From Terriglobales bacterium (lineage in GTDB: Bacteria; Acidobacteriota; Terriglobia; Terriglobales; Acidobacteriaceae), in NCBI GenBank assembly GCA_025980765.1, contig JAICXB010000005.1, forward strand, positions 1 through 64,000: 64,000 bases of DNA. Reading direction: 5' to 3'. The notes beneath the pieces were generated by a model, which did no database searches, was not told the origin of the DNA, and saw only the letters and a program-made list of their open reading frames with translations. This document shows positions 1 to 11,195 of this stretch, piece after piece. Position 1 is the first letter of the stretch; every line of letters starts with the position of its first letter. The position numbers and the translations under genes were made by a program.

Positions 1-253
1 CTCAGCATCGCGATTCTTTTTTCACCCCAACACTTCGGCCCCCGCTCGGGGCGTGTTTGTGTTGTGGTTCCCTTCGCCGCGGGCGCCCGCCCTCGCTCAG
101 GATGACAGAATATGAACTGACGATGAGAGTGTTTTTTAAACACGCTCTACGATCCCACAACATGATTCCTGGCCCAAAATGGGAATATACCTAGCCCGGC
201 GAAAAGGAGGGCGCACAAACGCACACAGCAGTCGCATCGACAGGAAAGGTGAT

Positions 254-328
254 TGGAGCGGGAGACGGGGATCGAACCCGCAACCAACGGCTTGGGAAGC
301 CGCTACTCTACCATTGAGCTACTCCCGC
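254..328 (-). tRNA. tRNA-Gly (CCC anticodon), CCA encoded
   Basis: Reverse complement GCGGGAGTAGCTCAATGGTAGAGTAGCGGCTTCCCAAGCCGTTGGTTGCGGGTTCGATCCCCGTCTCCCGCTCCA folds as a cloverleaf: 7-bp acceptor GCGGGAG/CTCCCGC, anticodon loop TTCCCAA, T-loop GGTTCGATCC. Confidence 0.95.
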
Positions 329-409
329 TCGATGGGCCGTGCACTGAAGTCTAGCATCCAGCGAAACAGCGCCGCAATCAGTGACGCGAACTTGCGTGAG
401 AGTTGACAA

Positions 410-1111
410 TCATTTCGCTGAAATCACGCGATAACGTATCGGATCTTCGAAGCCGGCTTCCTGAAAACCTTTTTGACGCAGTTGACAGGAGTCGCATTCG
501 CCGCACGCTTCTCCATCCGGAGAGGGATCGTAGCAGCTCACAGTAACTGAATAGTCCACGCCCAACTTCATTCCGAGTCGAATAATTTCGGCTTTGGTGA
601 GTTCAAGTAACGGAGCATGAATGGCAAATCTCGCCTTGTCTTCGACGCCTGCCTTGGTGGCCAGATTTGCCAAATGTTCAAAAGCGGCAATGAATTCAGG
701 CCGGCAGTCTGGATAGCCGCTGTAGTCCAGCGCATTGACTCCGATAAAGATGTCCTGCGCACCCAGCACCTCTGCCCAGGCCAGCGCAAAGGAGAGGAAA
801 ATTGTGTTTCGCGCGGGAACGTAGGTGATGGGCACTCCGGAGCCGATTTCCTTTGGCGATCGGGACTTTGGAACATCGATGTCGCTGGTAAGCGCGGAGC
901 CGCCGAATTGCCGCAGATCGATATCAACCACGATGTGCTTTGCAATCCCAAATGAGGAAGCAACTCGTCTGGCTGCCTCCAGTTCGATCTCGTGCCGCTG
1001 TCCGTAGCGAAAACTCAGCGCATGCACGTCAAAGCCTTCGGCTTTGGCGATGGCCAGAGTGGTGGACGAATCCAGTCCGCCACTCAGCAGTACGATTGCA
1101 GGTCTGTTCAT
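410..1111 (-). CDS. queC: 7-cyano-7-deazaguanine synthase QueC
   Basis: [25 protein letters not shown]-loop motif and C-terminal CxxCxxC zinc site ([10 protein letters not shown]). Confidence 0.95.
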   Translation of the reverse strand: MNRPAIVLLSGGLDSSTTLAIAKAEGFDVHALSFRYGQRHEIELEAARRVASSFGIAKHIVVDIDLRQFGGSALTSDIDVPKSRSPKEIGSGVPITYVPARNTIFLSFALAWAEVLGAQDIFIGVNALDYSGYPDCRPEFIAAFEHLANLATKAGVEDKARFAIHAPLLELTKAEIIRLGMKLGVDYSVTVSCYDPSPDGEACGECDSCQLRQKGFQEAGFEDPIRYRVISAK

Positions 1112-1219
1112 CGACAAACTCAGATTCGAGGATGGCATTCGGCGATCGGCATTCGGCCATTACTGGAAGCTGGCCGAACGCCGACAGCCGGGGCCGAGCG
1201 CCCGTTGCAACGATTATAA

Positions 1220-2863
1220 GTGTCTGAATCTGCGCGGGAAAACCGGAGCTATAATTCAGATACCTTGAATCGGCTCGGCATCAGCGCTGTTTTCCTGCTG
1301 TTTTTCGCGATTTCTTCTGCGGCCCTCCAGTCAGATATTCCTGCTCAAGCGGCGCGCGCAGGATCTCCGAAAAATATCGTCGTGCTGATCGTCCCGTTCA
1401 CCAATGCTTCCAAAGCGCCCGGACTGGAGTGGATCGGCGAAGCTTTCGCCGAGGTGCTGGGGCAGCGCATGCAATCTCCGTCAATCTTCATGATCAGCCG
1501 TGAAGACCGGCTATACGCCTTCGATCGCATGGGCATTCCCGCGAACGCGCGGCTTTCGCGCGCGACCCTGCTGCGCATTGCCGAGCAGATGGATGTCGAT
1601 TACGTTGTGCTGGGCGACTACAACTACGACGGAACCAGCTTCACCGCGCATTCCCAGTTGCTGAACATGCGCCGCCTGCATCTTTTGCCGGCGATGACCG
1701 AATCGGGATCGCTGTTGCAACTCGTCGACATCCAGGCAGCCAGCGCATGGGACCTGCTGCGCGAGATGAGCCCGGCGTTGGCCGTCCCAAAACAGGATTT
1801 TGTCGCCGAAACGAAAGACATTCGCCTGGACGCGCTGGAGAACTATGTGCGCGGCGTAATCGCGACCAGCAGCCCGGAGCGGATACGACACTTCAAGGAA
1901 GCGGTCCGGCTGAACTCCAATTACACAGTGGCCATGCTGGCGCTGGGCAAGACCTATTTCGATCTTCGCGATTATGCTTCGGCGATCGATTGGTTCGGCA
2001 AAATCCCAGTCAGCGACACGCATGCCCTGGAAGCAAACTTCTTTCTTGGCCTGGCAGCGTATTACAGCGGAAATCTTGATCGTGCGGCGCAGGCCTTTAG
2101 CCTGGTTGCGGAGCGCTTGCCGCTCACCGAGGTGTACAACAACCTCGGAGTGGTGGAGGCTCGGCGCGGCAAGAGCGATGCACTGGAATATCTGCAAAAG
2201 GCCATGGATGGCGATCCTGCCAATGCCGATTATCATTTCAACTTGGCCATCTCGCTGGCCCGAGCTGGCGATACATCTTCGGCGATTCGCGCGCTCAAAG
2301 AAGCCGTGAACCTTAATCCGAACGATGGCGAGGCCAAGTCGTATCTCGACAGCCTCACGCGCGCGGGCGCGTCACGGCCTCCGTTGGAACGAATCAAGCG
2401 TAATTACGATGAGGCTTCCTTCCGCCAGCTTGCGTTCGCCATTCAAAATGCGCAAGAAGCGCAGATGGCGCACGCCGACCCGAAGAAACACGCAGCCATG
2501 CACGTGGAAGAGGGCAAGCAACAACTGCGCGAAGGTTTCTATGAAGACGCTCGCGACAGCTTTCGTGAAGCTGCATCTCTCGATCCACAAAATAGCGAAG
2601 CTCATCTTGGGCTGGCAAACGCCGAAATGGCGCTCAATGATTTTGCCGGATCCCGCAGCGAGCTCGATGCCGTGCTGAGCATCGGCCCAAATCCAGCGGC
2701 GTATCTGGCTCTGGCGCAGCTTGATCTGAAAGAGAAAAAGCTTGATGCCGCTAACGAGCACCTGGGGCAAGCCCTGCACCTCCAGCCGGAAAACGCAGTC
2801 GCATTGCAACTGAAACAGCAACTCGCGGCGCAAAGCGGGAGCGCGGCGGAGGCGAAGCAATGA
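1220..2863 (+). CDS. TPR-repeat protein with N-terminal TolB/FlgO-like domain
   Basis: Multiple TPR-like repeats (e.g. NADYHFNLAISLARAGDTSSAIRALKEAVNLNPND); N-terminal VLIVPFTNASKAPGLEWIGEAFAEVL. Confidence 0.8.
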   Translation: MSESARENRSYNSDTLNRLGISAVFLLFFAISSAALQSDIPAQAARAGSPKNIVVLIVPFTNASKAPGLEWIGEAFAEVLGQRMQSPSIFMISREDRLYAFDRMGIPANARLSRATLLRIAEQMDVDYVVLGDYNYDGTSFTAHSQLLNMRRLHLLPAMTESGSLLQLVDIQAASAWDLLREMSPALAVPKQDFVAETKDIRLDALENYVRGVIATSSPERIRHFKEAVRLNSNYTVAMLALGKTYFDLRDYASAIDWFGKIPVSDTHALEANFFLGLAAYYSGNLDRAAQAFSLVAERLPLTEVYNNLGVVEARRGKSDALEYLQKAMDGDPANADYHFNLAISLARAGDTSSAIRALKEAVNLNPNDGEAKSYLDSLTRAGASRPPLERIKRNYDEASFRQLAFAIQNAQEAQMAHADPKKHAAMHVEEGKQQLREGFYEDARDSFREAASLDPQNSEAHLGLANAEMALNDFAGSRSELDAVLSIGPNPAAYLALAQLDLKEKKLDAANEHLGQALHLQPENAVALQLKQQLAAQSGSAAEAKQ

Positions 2864-4338
2864 TCAGCGCAATGTCCGCAAACAAAAGATTGTCTGAAGA
2901 GGAGACTGAAGGACCGTCGCCTGCCCTCGGGCGTCTTTGGAGGCGGGTTATGGAAGTTTCCTGTGTGAGCCAGAATCGCTCAGGCCGATGCGCAAGAAAT
3001 CCTCGGCAAAAGGCCGCGCGAGGGCGCGCGTCGGTCCTTCAGCTCGGCGCAGTTGCGCTTTGTTTTTGCTCACTCTTCTTAGTCCCACGAGTTCACGCCG
3101 ATGTCGTGCGCGTGATAATCGATGGCACCATCAACCCCGTTTCCGCCGAGCACATCGAGCGCGGCATTGACCGAGCCGCGGACCAGCACGCGCAGGCGGT
3201 GCTCATTGAGTTGCGCACGCCCGGCGGCCTGGTCGATTCCACTCGCGAGATCATTGCCAAAATCCTGGGTTCTCCAGTGCCGGTCATCGTGTACGTGGCT
3301 CCGAGCGGCAGCCGGGCCGCATCGGCCGGCTTCTACATTCTGGAATCCGCGGACGTCTCTGCCATGGCGCCCGGCACTAATACTGGCGCGGCGCATCCTG
3401 TGCTGATGGGCACCACCATGGATCCGGTGATGAAGGAGAAGCTGGAGAATGACTCCGCGGCCTTCATGCGTTCATTCGTCGCGAAACGCGGACGCAATGT
3501 TGAGGTGGCGGAAAGCGCAGTGCGGCAATCGAAGTCGTTCACCGATTCAGAAGCGCTGCAGCAGCACCTGATCGACTACGTTGCCAAGGACGAGACAGAT
3601 CTATTGCGCCAACTGGACGGCAAGAGCGTCACCCGCTTCGATGGCAAGACCACCGTGCTGCATCTCGGTAGCGCGCAGATCGTGAACTACGGCATGTCTT
3701 TGAAGGAGCAGATTCTCGCGTTCCTCATGGATCCGAACATCGCGTTTTTGATCCTGATGATCGGCGCGGCGGCGATCTACGCCGAGTTCAACCACCCTGG
3801 AGCGGTAATTCCCGGCGTGGTTGGATTTATTTTCGTGATGCTGGCAATCTTCGCGCTGAATCTGCTGCCGCTGCGTTTTGCCGGTGTCGCGCTCATCGTG
3901 GGGGCATTCATCCTGTTTGCGCTGGAAGTCAAATTCGCCACCCATGGGGCCCTCGGCGCTGGCGGCACTGCCATGCTGATCCTCGGCGCTCTGTTGCTGG
4001 TGGACGGGCCGATTCCGCAAATGCGCATTCACCTCACCACGGCAGTGGCAGTTAGCGTTCCGTTTGCCCTGATTACGATATTCCTGCTGAAGATCGCGGT
4101 GCGAGCGCGCATGCGCAAGGTTGTCACCGGCGAACTTGGCCTGATAGGAGAAGTCGGGGTTGCCCGAACGCCGCTTCGCCCTGACGGCAAAGTCTTCGTG
4201 CATGGCGAACTCTGGAACGCGCGTTGCGATTCCGGTGTCGATGCAGGAGAGAGCGTGCGCGTGGCGGCGGTGCGCGACCTGGTGCTCACGGTCGACCGCG
4301 TGCCCGCGGGTGTACCCGTTGGTTCCCGCATGAATTAA
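2860..4338 (+). CDS. NfeD family membrane-bound ClpP-class serine protease
   Basis: ClpP-like region ([16 protein letters not shown]...[13 protein letters not shown]), TM helices, C-terminal NfeD OB-fold-like domain; overlaps upstream stop (ATGA). Confidence 0.88.
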   Translation: MISAMSANKRLSEEETEGPSPALGRLWRRVMEVSCVSQNRSGRCARNPRQKAARGRASVLQLGAVALCFCSLFLVPRVHADVVRVIIDGTINPVSAEHIERGIDRAADQHAQAVLIELRTPGGLVDSTREIIAKILGSPVPVIVYVAPSGSRAASAGFYILESADVSAMAPGTNTGAAHPVLMGTTMDPVMKEKLENDSAAFMRSFVAKRGRNVEVAESAVRQSKSFTDSEALQQHLIDYVAKDETDLLRQLDGKSVTRFDGKTTVLHLGSAQIVNYGMSLKEQILAFLMDPNIAFLILMIGAAAIYAEFNHPGAVIPGVVGFIFVMLAIFALNLLPLRFAGVALIVGAFILFALEVKFATHGALGAGGTAMLILGALLLVDGPIPQMRIHLTTAVAVSVPFALITIFLLKIAVRARMRKVVTGELGLIGEVGVARTPLRPDGKVFVHGELWNARCDSGVDAGESVRVAAVRDLVLTVDRVPAGVPVGSRMN

Positions 4339-4390
4339 CGCTGCTGGAGCTCGGCTTCTCAGGCTTATGCTGGAGCTGGATAACGAAAGT

Positions 4391-4458
4391 TCAGCACCAT
4401 CCGCGGTAGCGGATGGATTATTTGTCGCTGTTATCCGCGCTACCGCGGATGATACTGA
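4391..4458. repeat. REP family 1 (TCAGTACC-GCGGTAGC) inverted pair
   Basis: TCAGCACCATCCGCGGTAGCGGATGG ... TCCGCGCTACCGCGGATGATACTGA. Confidence 0.8.
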
Positions 4459-4471
4459 AAGAGGACTGCCA

Positions 4472-5254
4472 GTGGACTATTTAGTTCCGGCCATCGTGAT
4501 TATCGTTGGGCTGTATCTGATCAGCTCGATCAAGATTCTTGCGGAATACGAGCGCGGCGTCATCTTCCGTCTGGGACGCCTGCTGGCGACCGCCAAAGGA
4601 CCGGGAGTGATTCTGGTGTTCGCGCCGATCGATCGAATCGTGCGAATCTCGCTGAGGCAGGAGGCGCTTGAGGTGCCTCCGCAGGACATCATTACCCGCG
4701 ACAACGTCACCCTGAAGGTAAATGCGGTGATCTTCCTGCGCGTGGTTGACTCCAACAAAGCAGTCGTCGAAGTTTCCAATTACGTTTATCAAACATCGCA
4801 GTTCGCACAAACGACCTTGCGCTCGGTGCTGGGTGAAGTAGAACTCGATGAACTGCTTTCGCATCGCGAAAAGCTGAACCTCCGCATCCAGAGCATTCTC
4901 GATCAGCACACCGCGCCCTGGGGCGTGAAGGTGGTGAACGTCGAAGTGAAGCAGGTCGACTTGCCGGAGAGCATGCTGCGCGCAATGGCCAAACAAGCGG
5001 AAGCGGAACGCGAAAAGCGCTCAAAGATTATTCACGCCGAGGGCGAATTCTCAGCGTCGCAGCGATTGGCGGACGCCGCCAAGGTGCTCGCAACCGAGCC
5101 GATGACGCTGCAGCTTCGCTATTTGCAGACGCTCACCGAAATCGGCGTCGAGAAAAACACCACCATAGTCTTCCCCCTGCCCATCGAGATGATCACCAGT
5201 CTGAGCAAGATCATGGAACAAACCGCAGGATTGGAGAAAAGGCCACAGCCGTAA
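4472..5254 (+). CDS. SPFH/band-7 (slipin/stomatin-like) protein
   Basis: [66 protein letters not shown]; likely GTG start at 4472 because the upstream part of the ORF is repeat sequence. Confidence 0.9.
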   Translation: MDYLVPAIVIIVGLYLISSIKILAEYERGVIFRLGRLLATAKGPGVILVFAPIDRIVRISLRQEALEVPPQDIITRDNVTLKVNAVIFLRVVDSNKAVVEVSNYVYQTSQFAQTTLRSVLGEVELDELLSHREKLNLRIQSILDQHTAPWGVKVVNVEVKQVDLPESMLRAMAKQAEAEREKRSKIIHAEGEFSASQRLADAAKVLATEPMTLQLRYLQTLTEIGVEKNTTIVFPLPIEMITSLSKIMEQTAGLEKRPQP

Positions 5255-5264
5255 AGGAACCGGA

Positions 5265-5894
5265 ATGCCGGAACAGAAAGACACTGAAATCGTTTTGGGA
5301 ACAGGAAAACTGCTCGCCATCTTCTTTGCCCTGGCGGCCATGTGCGGAACGTTTTTTGGACTGGGCTACTCATTGGGCCGCAATTCCGGTCCCATGTCCA
5401 TCCAAAGCGAGGAATCGGCCAAGCTGGTCAGTTCCTCGGGCGCAAAGCCGGCAGCCGGAGTCACCGTGACCACACCCCCGGCCTCCGACGTAACTTCTAT
5501 TCCCGCCAGCGCCGCTCCGAACACGGCGGCCAACTCGCAGCCGGATCCAGCTCCCGCTCAAGAGGAAGCCGGGTCTGAAGACGCGAGTACAAATCCCGTT
5601 GGGACGGTAAAGCCGGCGGCGATTCCAGCAAACACTGCTGCGGTGAAGACGCCAGAGCTTGCAACAGCTCCAGGAAATATCACAGTGCAAGTGGCGGCCG
5701 TCACGAAACAGGAAGACGCGCAGGCGTTAGTCTCAGCCCTACGGCGGAAGAATTATCCGGTGTTCGTGCTGCCGATCTCCAACACCGACAGCCTCTATCA
5801 CGTGCAGGTGGGCCCGTTCGCCGAACTGAAAGACGCAGAAGCAATGCGCTCTAAGCTGGCGGGCGACGGCTACAACGCGATTGTGAAGAAGTAG
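5265..5894 (+). CDS. SPOR-domain membrane protein
   Basis: Single N-terminal TM, Pro/Ala-rich linker, C-terminal SPOR motif (ITVQVAAVTKQEDAQALVSALRRKNYPVFV...YHVQVGPF). Confidence 0.85.
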   Translation: MPEQKDTEIVLGTGKLLAIFFALAAMCGTFFGLGYSLGRNSGPMSIQSEESAKLVSSSGAKPAAGVTVTTPPASDVTSIPASAAPNTAANSQPDPAPAQEEAGSEDASTNPVGTVKPAAIPANTAAVKTPELATAPGNITVQVAAVTKQEDAQALVSALRRKNYPVFVLPISNTDSLYHVQVGPFAELKDAEAMRSKLAGDGYNAIVKK

Positions 5895-6049
5895 ACCGAC
5901 TGGATGCGTCCGTATCCGCGCCTTAGCGGAGCTCTATGCGGTAGCTGCGGGTGCTGTTGCTGACAACCTCAGAGTGACCTAAGTAATTTGTTCCCGCCCG
6001 CAATCAAATGGGACAGTAGAGGAATCCCCTAAAGGAAAGGTCCGTCAAC

Positions 6050-7216
6050 ATGGCTACATCCCCCGTTCTGGATCCGGCGCAAGCATCTGCGCCCGCCCAG
6101 AAGACCACCATGCAGATTTCCACGCCCGCACTGATCACCGCCATGGTGAAGTTCAACCCTAAGGTGAGCGACCTGATTATCTCGCCGATGCGTCCTCCGC
6201 AGGTGGAGCTTAGCGGACAACTCGTACCCGTACCCGGTCTGCCGGTGCTCTCGGCCAACGACACCGCCAAAGTCGCCGGCGATTTGATTGGCCCCAATAA
6301 ACGCGGAGCTGAGTTCCTGAAGAACGATGGCGCGTGCGACACCTCCTACAGCATTCCCGATCTGGCACGCTTCCGCGTAAACATCTTTCGCCAGCGAGGC
6401 ACCTATGCGATCGTCATGCGCATCATTCCCATGACGATTCCTTCCTTTGACACGCTGAAGCTTCCGCCTCAACTAATGAGCATCGCCGAACTCAAGAATG
6501 GGATCGTGCTGGTCACCGGCCCCACCGGCTCCGGGAAATCGTCAACCCTGGCGGCTATCATCCGGCTGATCAATGAGACCAAGGCGTATCACATCGTGAC
6601 CATCGAAGATCCCATTGAGTTCATGCATCCGCACGGGAAGTCGACGATTCATCAGCGAGAATTGCACAGCGATACTCCGACGTTCGCGTTGGCTTTGCGC
6701 GCTGCGTTGCGGCAAGCGCCGAAGGTGATTCTGGTGGGCGAGATGCGCGATCGGGAAACCATCGAGATTGCCATGACTGCCGCGGAAACCGGCCACCTGG
6801 TCTTCTCCACCCTGCACACCATCGACGCACCCAAGACGGTGGAGCGCATTATTGGCGAGTTTCCCATCGCCGAGCAGACCGCGATCCGCAACCGCCTGGC
6901 GCAGTCATTTCGCTACATCGTTTCGCAGCGCCTGCTGCCGCGCAAAGACGGTCAGGGACGTATTGCTGCCATCGAAATTCTCAAGTCCACGATGCGTACG
7001 CGCGATTACGTGCAAAACGGCGAGCGTGAAGGACAGTCGCTGCACGATGCCATGGCCGACGGCGAGCTTGAAGGCATGCAGCACTTCGATGCCGTGCTGG
7101 AAAACTACGTCCGCGAAGGTCTGATTACCAAGTCCACGGGCGTAGGCTACGCCAGCAACGCCGGAAACTTCGCGCTTTCGTTGTCGGATTACGAAGAGGC
7201 TGCCGAGCCGGCGTAA
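6050..7216 (+). CDS. pilT: PilT/PilU-type twitching motility ATPase
   Basis: Walker A VTGPTGSGKSSTLAAII, Asp box EDPIEFMHPH, Walker B VILVGEMRDRETIEIAMTAAETGHLVFSTLHT. Confidence 0.93.
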   Translation: MATSPVLDPAQASAPAQKTTMQISTPALITAMVKFNPKVSDLIISPMRPPQVELSGQLVPVPGLPVLSANDTAKVAGDLIGPNKRGAEFLKNDGACDTSYSIPDLARFRVNIFRQRGTYAIVMRIIPMTIPSFDTLKLPPQLMSIAELKNGIVLVTGPTGSGKSSTLAAIIRLINETKAYHIVTIEDPIEFMHPHGKSTIHQRELHSDTPTFALALRAALRQAPKVILVGEMRDRETIEIAMTAAETGHLVFSTLHTIDAPKTVERIIGEFPIAEQTAIRNRLAQSFRYIVSQRLLPRKDGQGRIAAIEILKSTMRTRDYVQNGEREGQSLHDAMADGELEGMQHFDAVLENYVREGLITKSTGVGYASNAGNFALSLSDYEEAAEPA

Positions 7217-8262
7217 GCCGCGAGCGCGGCGTCCTCCGCGGCATAGTCGAATTGCGCGGTATAGTCGAACTGTTTCATCGAAAGTTGCTGCGGCAAGTGC
7301 TCGCGTTCCCAGGCGACGGTGCGATGAATGGCTTCTTTCCGAGAGATCGTCTCGCGATACCCAAGTTCCTGCCGAATTCGCGCCGAACTCGCCACCCAAT
7401 GCTGAGCAAAATTTGCTGGATCGGACAAATGCCTGGGTACTCGCTCAGCAGGTAAGACCACGAACTCGCCTTCCCAATTCATCTCCGCGGCAACTAACTG
7501 CGCCCACTCGTGCTCGGTGAGCGCATCGGATTCGGCAATGTTGTAAACCCTTCCACGAGCTGCGTTCGAAGTTGCGGCGAGCACGATTGCGTGCGCCACG
7601 TCTTCAACATATCCCTTCGGACCGCGCCACTGTGCCCGCGGCTGCGGCAAGATGATTTTGCGACGGCCATCGAGCATTCGCTTCACCAACGGAGCCAATC
7701 GATGCGCCGCATCGCCTGGGCCGTACACCATGGGCAATCTCAGTACCGTGCCGGCGACATTCGAATTTGAGAGGATCGTCTTCTCAACCGGGATTTTGTC
7801 GTAATCGTCGGTGATCCACCCGCTATTGAAAATTGCTTTCATCGCGGCCAAGGCTTCGGGCGAATACAGCCGCTTGGAGCGCAATTCGGAATCTTCAGTC
7901 AGCGGAAGCTTTTGGAGTTCGCCCTCTTCGCTCCGGTGCGAGACGGCGCAGGCGCGATATACGTCCATGCTGGAGATCGCAACTACGCGCGGCGCGATTC
8001 CAGAAAGAGCTTGCAAAAGGCCTTCAGCCTGCGATGCCGAGCTCAGGGCAAAATCGACGGCTACATCGGGCGCGAAATCAGTAAATTCGCGTCGCTGGTT
8101 CGCGAGTTGGTTGCGGTCGCCTTTGATCTCGAGCACGCCCTCAGGCAGCGCTCTTCTCGTGACTCCGCGATGAAAGACGGCGACGCGATGTCCTGCGCCA
8201 ACCAGCTGCTCCAGCACGTTGTGACCGATGAAACCCGTACCGCCAATTAGGAGAATCTTCAT
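7189..8262 (-). CDS. NAD-dependent epimerase/dehydratase
   Basis: MKILLIGGTGFIGHNVLEQLVGAGH Rossmann motif; extended-SDR layout. Confidence 0.88.
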   Translation of the reverse strand: MKILLIGGTGFIGHNVLEQLVGAGHRVAVFHRGVTRRALPEGVLEIKGDRNQLANQRREFTDFAPDVAVDFALSSASQAEGLLQALSGIAPRVVAISSMDVYRACAVSHRSEEGELQKLPLTEDSELRSKRLYSPEALAAMKAIFNSGWITDDYDKIPVEKTILSNSNVAGTVLRLPMVYGPGDAAHRLAPLVKRMLDGRRKIILPQPRAQWRGPKGYVEDVAHAIVLAATSNAARGRVYNIAESDALTEHEWAQLVAAEMNWEGEFVVLPAERVPRHLSDPANFAQHWVASSARIRQELGYRETISRKEAIHRTVAWEREHLPQQLSMKQFDYTAQFDYAAEDAALAAYAGSAASS

Positions 8263-8276
8263 GGATTCCTAGCGGG

Positions 8277-8356
8277 TCAGTACCGCCCGCGGTAGCGGGT
8301 GGGTACGGGCATCGCGCGTGCCGTTGTCACCCATCTGCTACCGCAGATGGTACTGA
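8277..8356. repeat. REP family 1 inverted pair
   Basis: TCAGTACCGCCCGCGGTAGCGGGTGG ... CCATCTGCTACCGCAGATGGTACTGA. Confidence 0.85.
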
Positions 8357-8378
8357 TTGTTCCGCGGCGCAACGATTC

Positions 8379-10565
8379 TCAGTATTCCGCGAGTTCCTGC
8401 ATGGCTTGGTAAAAGTCGTCTGACTGCGGCAGTATCTCGTCTTCGAGTTGCGGCTGATAGGCGACGAAGGTGTCGAGCGCAGCCACGCGGCGCACTGGCG
8501 CATCGAGTTCATCGAAGAGTTCGTCAGCGATGCGAGCTGCAATTTCGGCGCCGTAACCCCAGCTCAGGGTGTCTTCGTGCGCTACGATCACGCGGTTGGT
8601 CTTGCGCACCGAGGTCGCAATGGCCTCCCAGTCATACGGATTGAGAGAGCGCAGATCGATCAGCTCCACACTGACTTGCTGCTCGCGCTCGATCTTCTGC
8701 GCCGCTTGCAGCGCGCGCGGGACAGTTGCGCCGTAAGTGATGACTGTCATGTCCGACCCTGTGCGTACGGTGTTCGCTTTGCCGAACGGAATCATGAAAT
8801 CGGGGCCAGGATAAGGAGCGCGCCCGTAAGTCTCGCGATAGAGACGCTTGTGTTCGAGGAAGAGCACGGGATCGTCGCAGCGGATCGCGGTGCGCAGCAG
8901 GCCATTGGCGTCCAGCGCATTCGAGGGGAAGACCACGCGCATGCCCGGCGTATGCGTGAACAGGCTCTCGCCGCATTGCGAGTGATAGATTGCGCCGCCC
9001 GTCAGATATCCGCCAATCGCAACTCGCAACACCGCCGGAGCGGAGAAGTCTCCATCGGAGCGCCAGCGCATCAGCGGCAGCTCGTTGCGAAGCTGGTGAA
9101 ATGCGGGCCAGATGTAGTCAAAGAATTGCACTTCTACCACCGGCTTCACTCCCCGAGTGGCCAATCCAACCGCGCGCCCAACAATCGTCGCCTCAGCCAA
9201 TGGCGAGTTGAAGACGCGCTGCGCGCCATACGCGCACTGCAGGCCGGAGGTAAGTTTGAAAACCCCGCCTTTACCTTTCACCGATTTTTCTGCCAGATAC
9301 TGTTCACGGCTGCAATCGGCAATGTCTTCGCCAAACATCACGATGCGCTCATCGCGCTTCATCTCGTCGCGTAAACACGCAGTGATCAGGTCGGCCATGG
9401 TCTTGTTTCCATCGCCGGCTTCAGGCTGGGATGAGAATGTCGCCGAGGTCGGGTCCAGGTCGGGCGAGTATTGGAAATTGAAAACGGAATCCGGCGCCGG
9501 CAACCGCGCCGTAAGCGCGCGGTCTGATGCCTGGCGCACTTCGTCTTCAACGCCCTTCTCCAGCCTGTTGATTCCCTCTTCATCGAGGATGTTCTCGCGG
9601 ATGAGGAACAACTGCATGCGGGTGATGGGATCTCGTTGCGCGTCTTTCGAACGCTCCGACTCCGGCCGGTAAAGCTTTTCGTCGTCCGAGAGCGAATGCG
9701 AGTAGGGACGAATGACGTGGCCATGCACGAAGGCCGGACCATTTCCTGCGCGGCAATGCTCGACCGCGCGCTGCATGGCGGCGTAACTCGCGACCGGATC
9801 GGTGCCGTCGCATTCCTCGAAATGGAAGTTCGGAAAGTTTTGTACCAATCTGGAAATGTTGCCGCCGGGGGTGTTCACCTCGACTGGGACCGAGATCGCG
9901 TATTCATTATCTTCAACCAGGAAGAGCACCGGCAACTTCAGGTTTGAGGCATTGCTGAGCGCTTCCCAAAACTCTCCCTGGCTGGTGGTGCCATCTCCGC
10001 AGGAGACATACACAACTTCGTCTCCGTGGAAGATCACGTCCTTATAGCCGGTGTAATCGCTGCGATCGCGACGCTCAGCCGCCTGCGGATTGCGGCTGAA
10101 GTAGCGTCCTGCCTCGGCGCATCCCACCGCCTGAAGAAACTGCGTGCCGGTCGGTGAAGACTGCGTAACGATATTCAGCTTCTTGTGTCCCCAATGTGAC
10201 GGCATCTGACGGCCGCCCGAATTGGGATCGTCAGCTGCGCCCACTGCTTCGAGCAGTTGCTCTTCCGGCGTCATGCCCAGAGCAAGGCAGAGCGCGCGAT
10301 CGCGATAATAGGGGTAAAACCAGTCGTATCCAGCCTTCAACGACAGGCCGGCAGCAACCAGCAAGGCTTCATGTCCGGCGCCGGAAATCTGGAAGAAGAT
10401 CTTCTGCTGATGTTTCAGAAGGATCTCGCGGTCATCAAGGCGGCGAGAGAGAAACATCAACCGGTAAACCTGGATTAGTTGCTCTCGGGTAAGCCCCTGG
10501 TAATTCTTTTCCTGGTGAGCTTCCGCAACTGCGGTCTTCTTCTGCTCCGTCCGGCTCAGCGCCAT
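8379..10565 (-). CDS. 2-oxoacid dehydrogenase E1, fused alpha+beta subunits
   Basis: N-terminal TPP-binding alpha region ([38 protein letters not shown]) followed by transketolase-like beta region ([12 protein letters not shown]...[16 protein letters not shown]). Confidence 0.92.
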   Translation of the reverse strand: MALSRTEQKKTAVAEAHQEKNYQGLTREQLIQVYRLMFLSRRLDDREILLKHQQKIFFQISGAGHEALLVAAGLSLKAGYDWFYPYYRDRALCLALGMTPEEQLLEAVGAADDPNSGGRQMPSHWGHKKLNIVTQSSPTGTQFLQAVGCAEAGRYFSRNPQAAERRDRSDYTGYKDVIFHGDEVVYVSCGDGTTSQGEFWEALSNASNLKLPVLFLVEDNEYAISVPVEVNTPGGNISRLVQNFPNFHFEECDGTDPVASYAAMQRAVEHCRAGNGPAFVHGHVIRPYSHSLSDDEKLYRPESERSKDAQRDPITRMQLFLIRENILDEEGINRLEKGVEDEVRQASDRALTARLPAPDSVFNFQYSPDLDPTSATFSSQPEAGDGNKTMADLITACLRDEMKRDERIVMFGEDIADCSREQYLAEKSVKGKGGVFKLTSGLQCAYGAQRVFNSPLAEATIVGRAVGLATRGVKPVVEVQFFDYIWPAFHQLRNELPLMRWRSDGDFSAPAVLRVAIGGYLTGGAIYHSQCGESLFTHTPGMRVVFPSNALDANGLLRTAIRCDDPVLFLEHKRLYRETYGRAPYPGPDFMIPFGKANTVRTGSDMTVITYGATVPRALQAAQKIEREQQVSVELIDLRSLNPYDWEAIATSVRKTNRVIVAHEDTLSWGYGAEIAARIADELFDELDAPVRRVAALDTFVAYQPQLEDEILPQSDDFYQAMQELAEY

Positions 10566-11195
10566 GCGGACTCCTTAGATTGGATGGATTGTGCAAGGGA
10601 GCACCCTGTATTTTATGCTGAATTTCAATGGAGTGACTACCGCGGATCGCGTGGTGCGTCAAAGGTGTTCTTGAGAAAATCCGCGTGAGACGTAAACCAA
10701 GGCTGGGGAATGAATGTGACGTGCCCAGAGATCGCCAAGTTTTATTGCTTGTTCAGCAACTTGTCACCGAGCTGCATCCAATAGCGTAAAACGGCGTTTT
10801 CGGGCTTTCTTCGTTTGGAGTTCTTGCCTCGAACCTGCGCCCTCGCCCTGCTGTTCGACTCAAGTTGATGCAGAGCCTGGGGTAATGATGCAGAGGCGAG
10901 CGGGTTTCTTTGTGCCAGGCGCGTAGGGAAACGTGCAGGATCAAGCCAAAGCTCGGAATCCTCAGGTTCTTCAGGGGAGCGTTTGGACTTTTTCCTTCCA
11001 GTCGCCATACAGATACACGTTGGTCCTCTGCGATTGGGATGCCCAATCCAGCAACTCTGGTTGGACATCATCCGTGACAAACCTGTGGAAAACTCCCGTG
11101 CGAGGTCAGGAACGTATGGCATAAAGCGCGACCACGGCCTGAATCTGGCAGCAAGAGACAGATATAGGCGGCGGGCACACTGCTCGTATCGGCTA

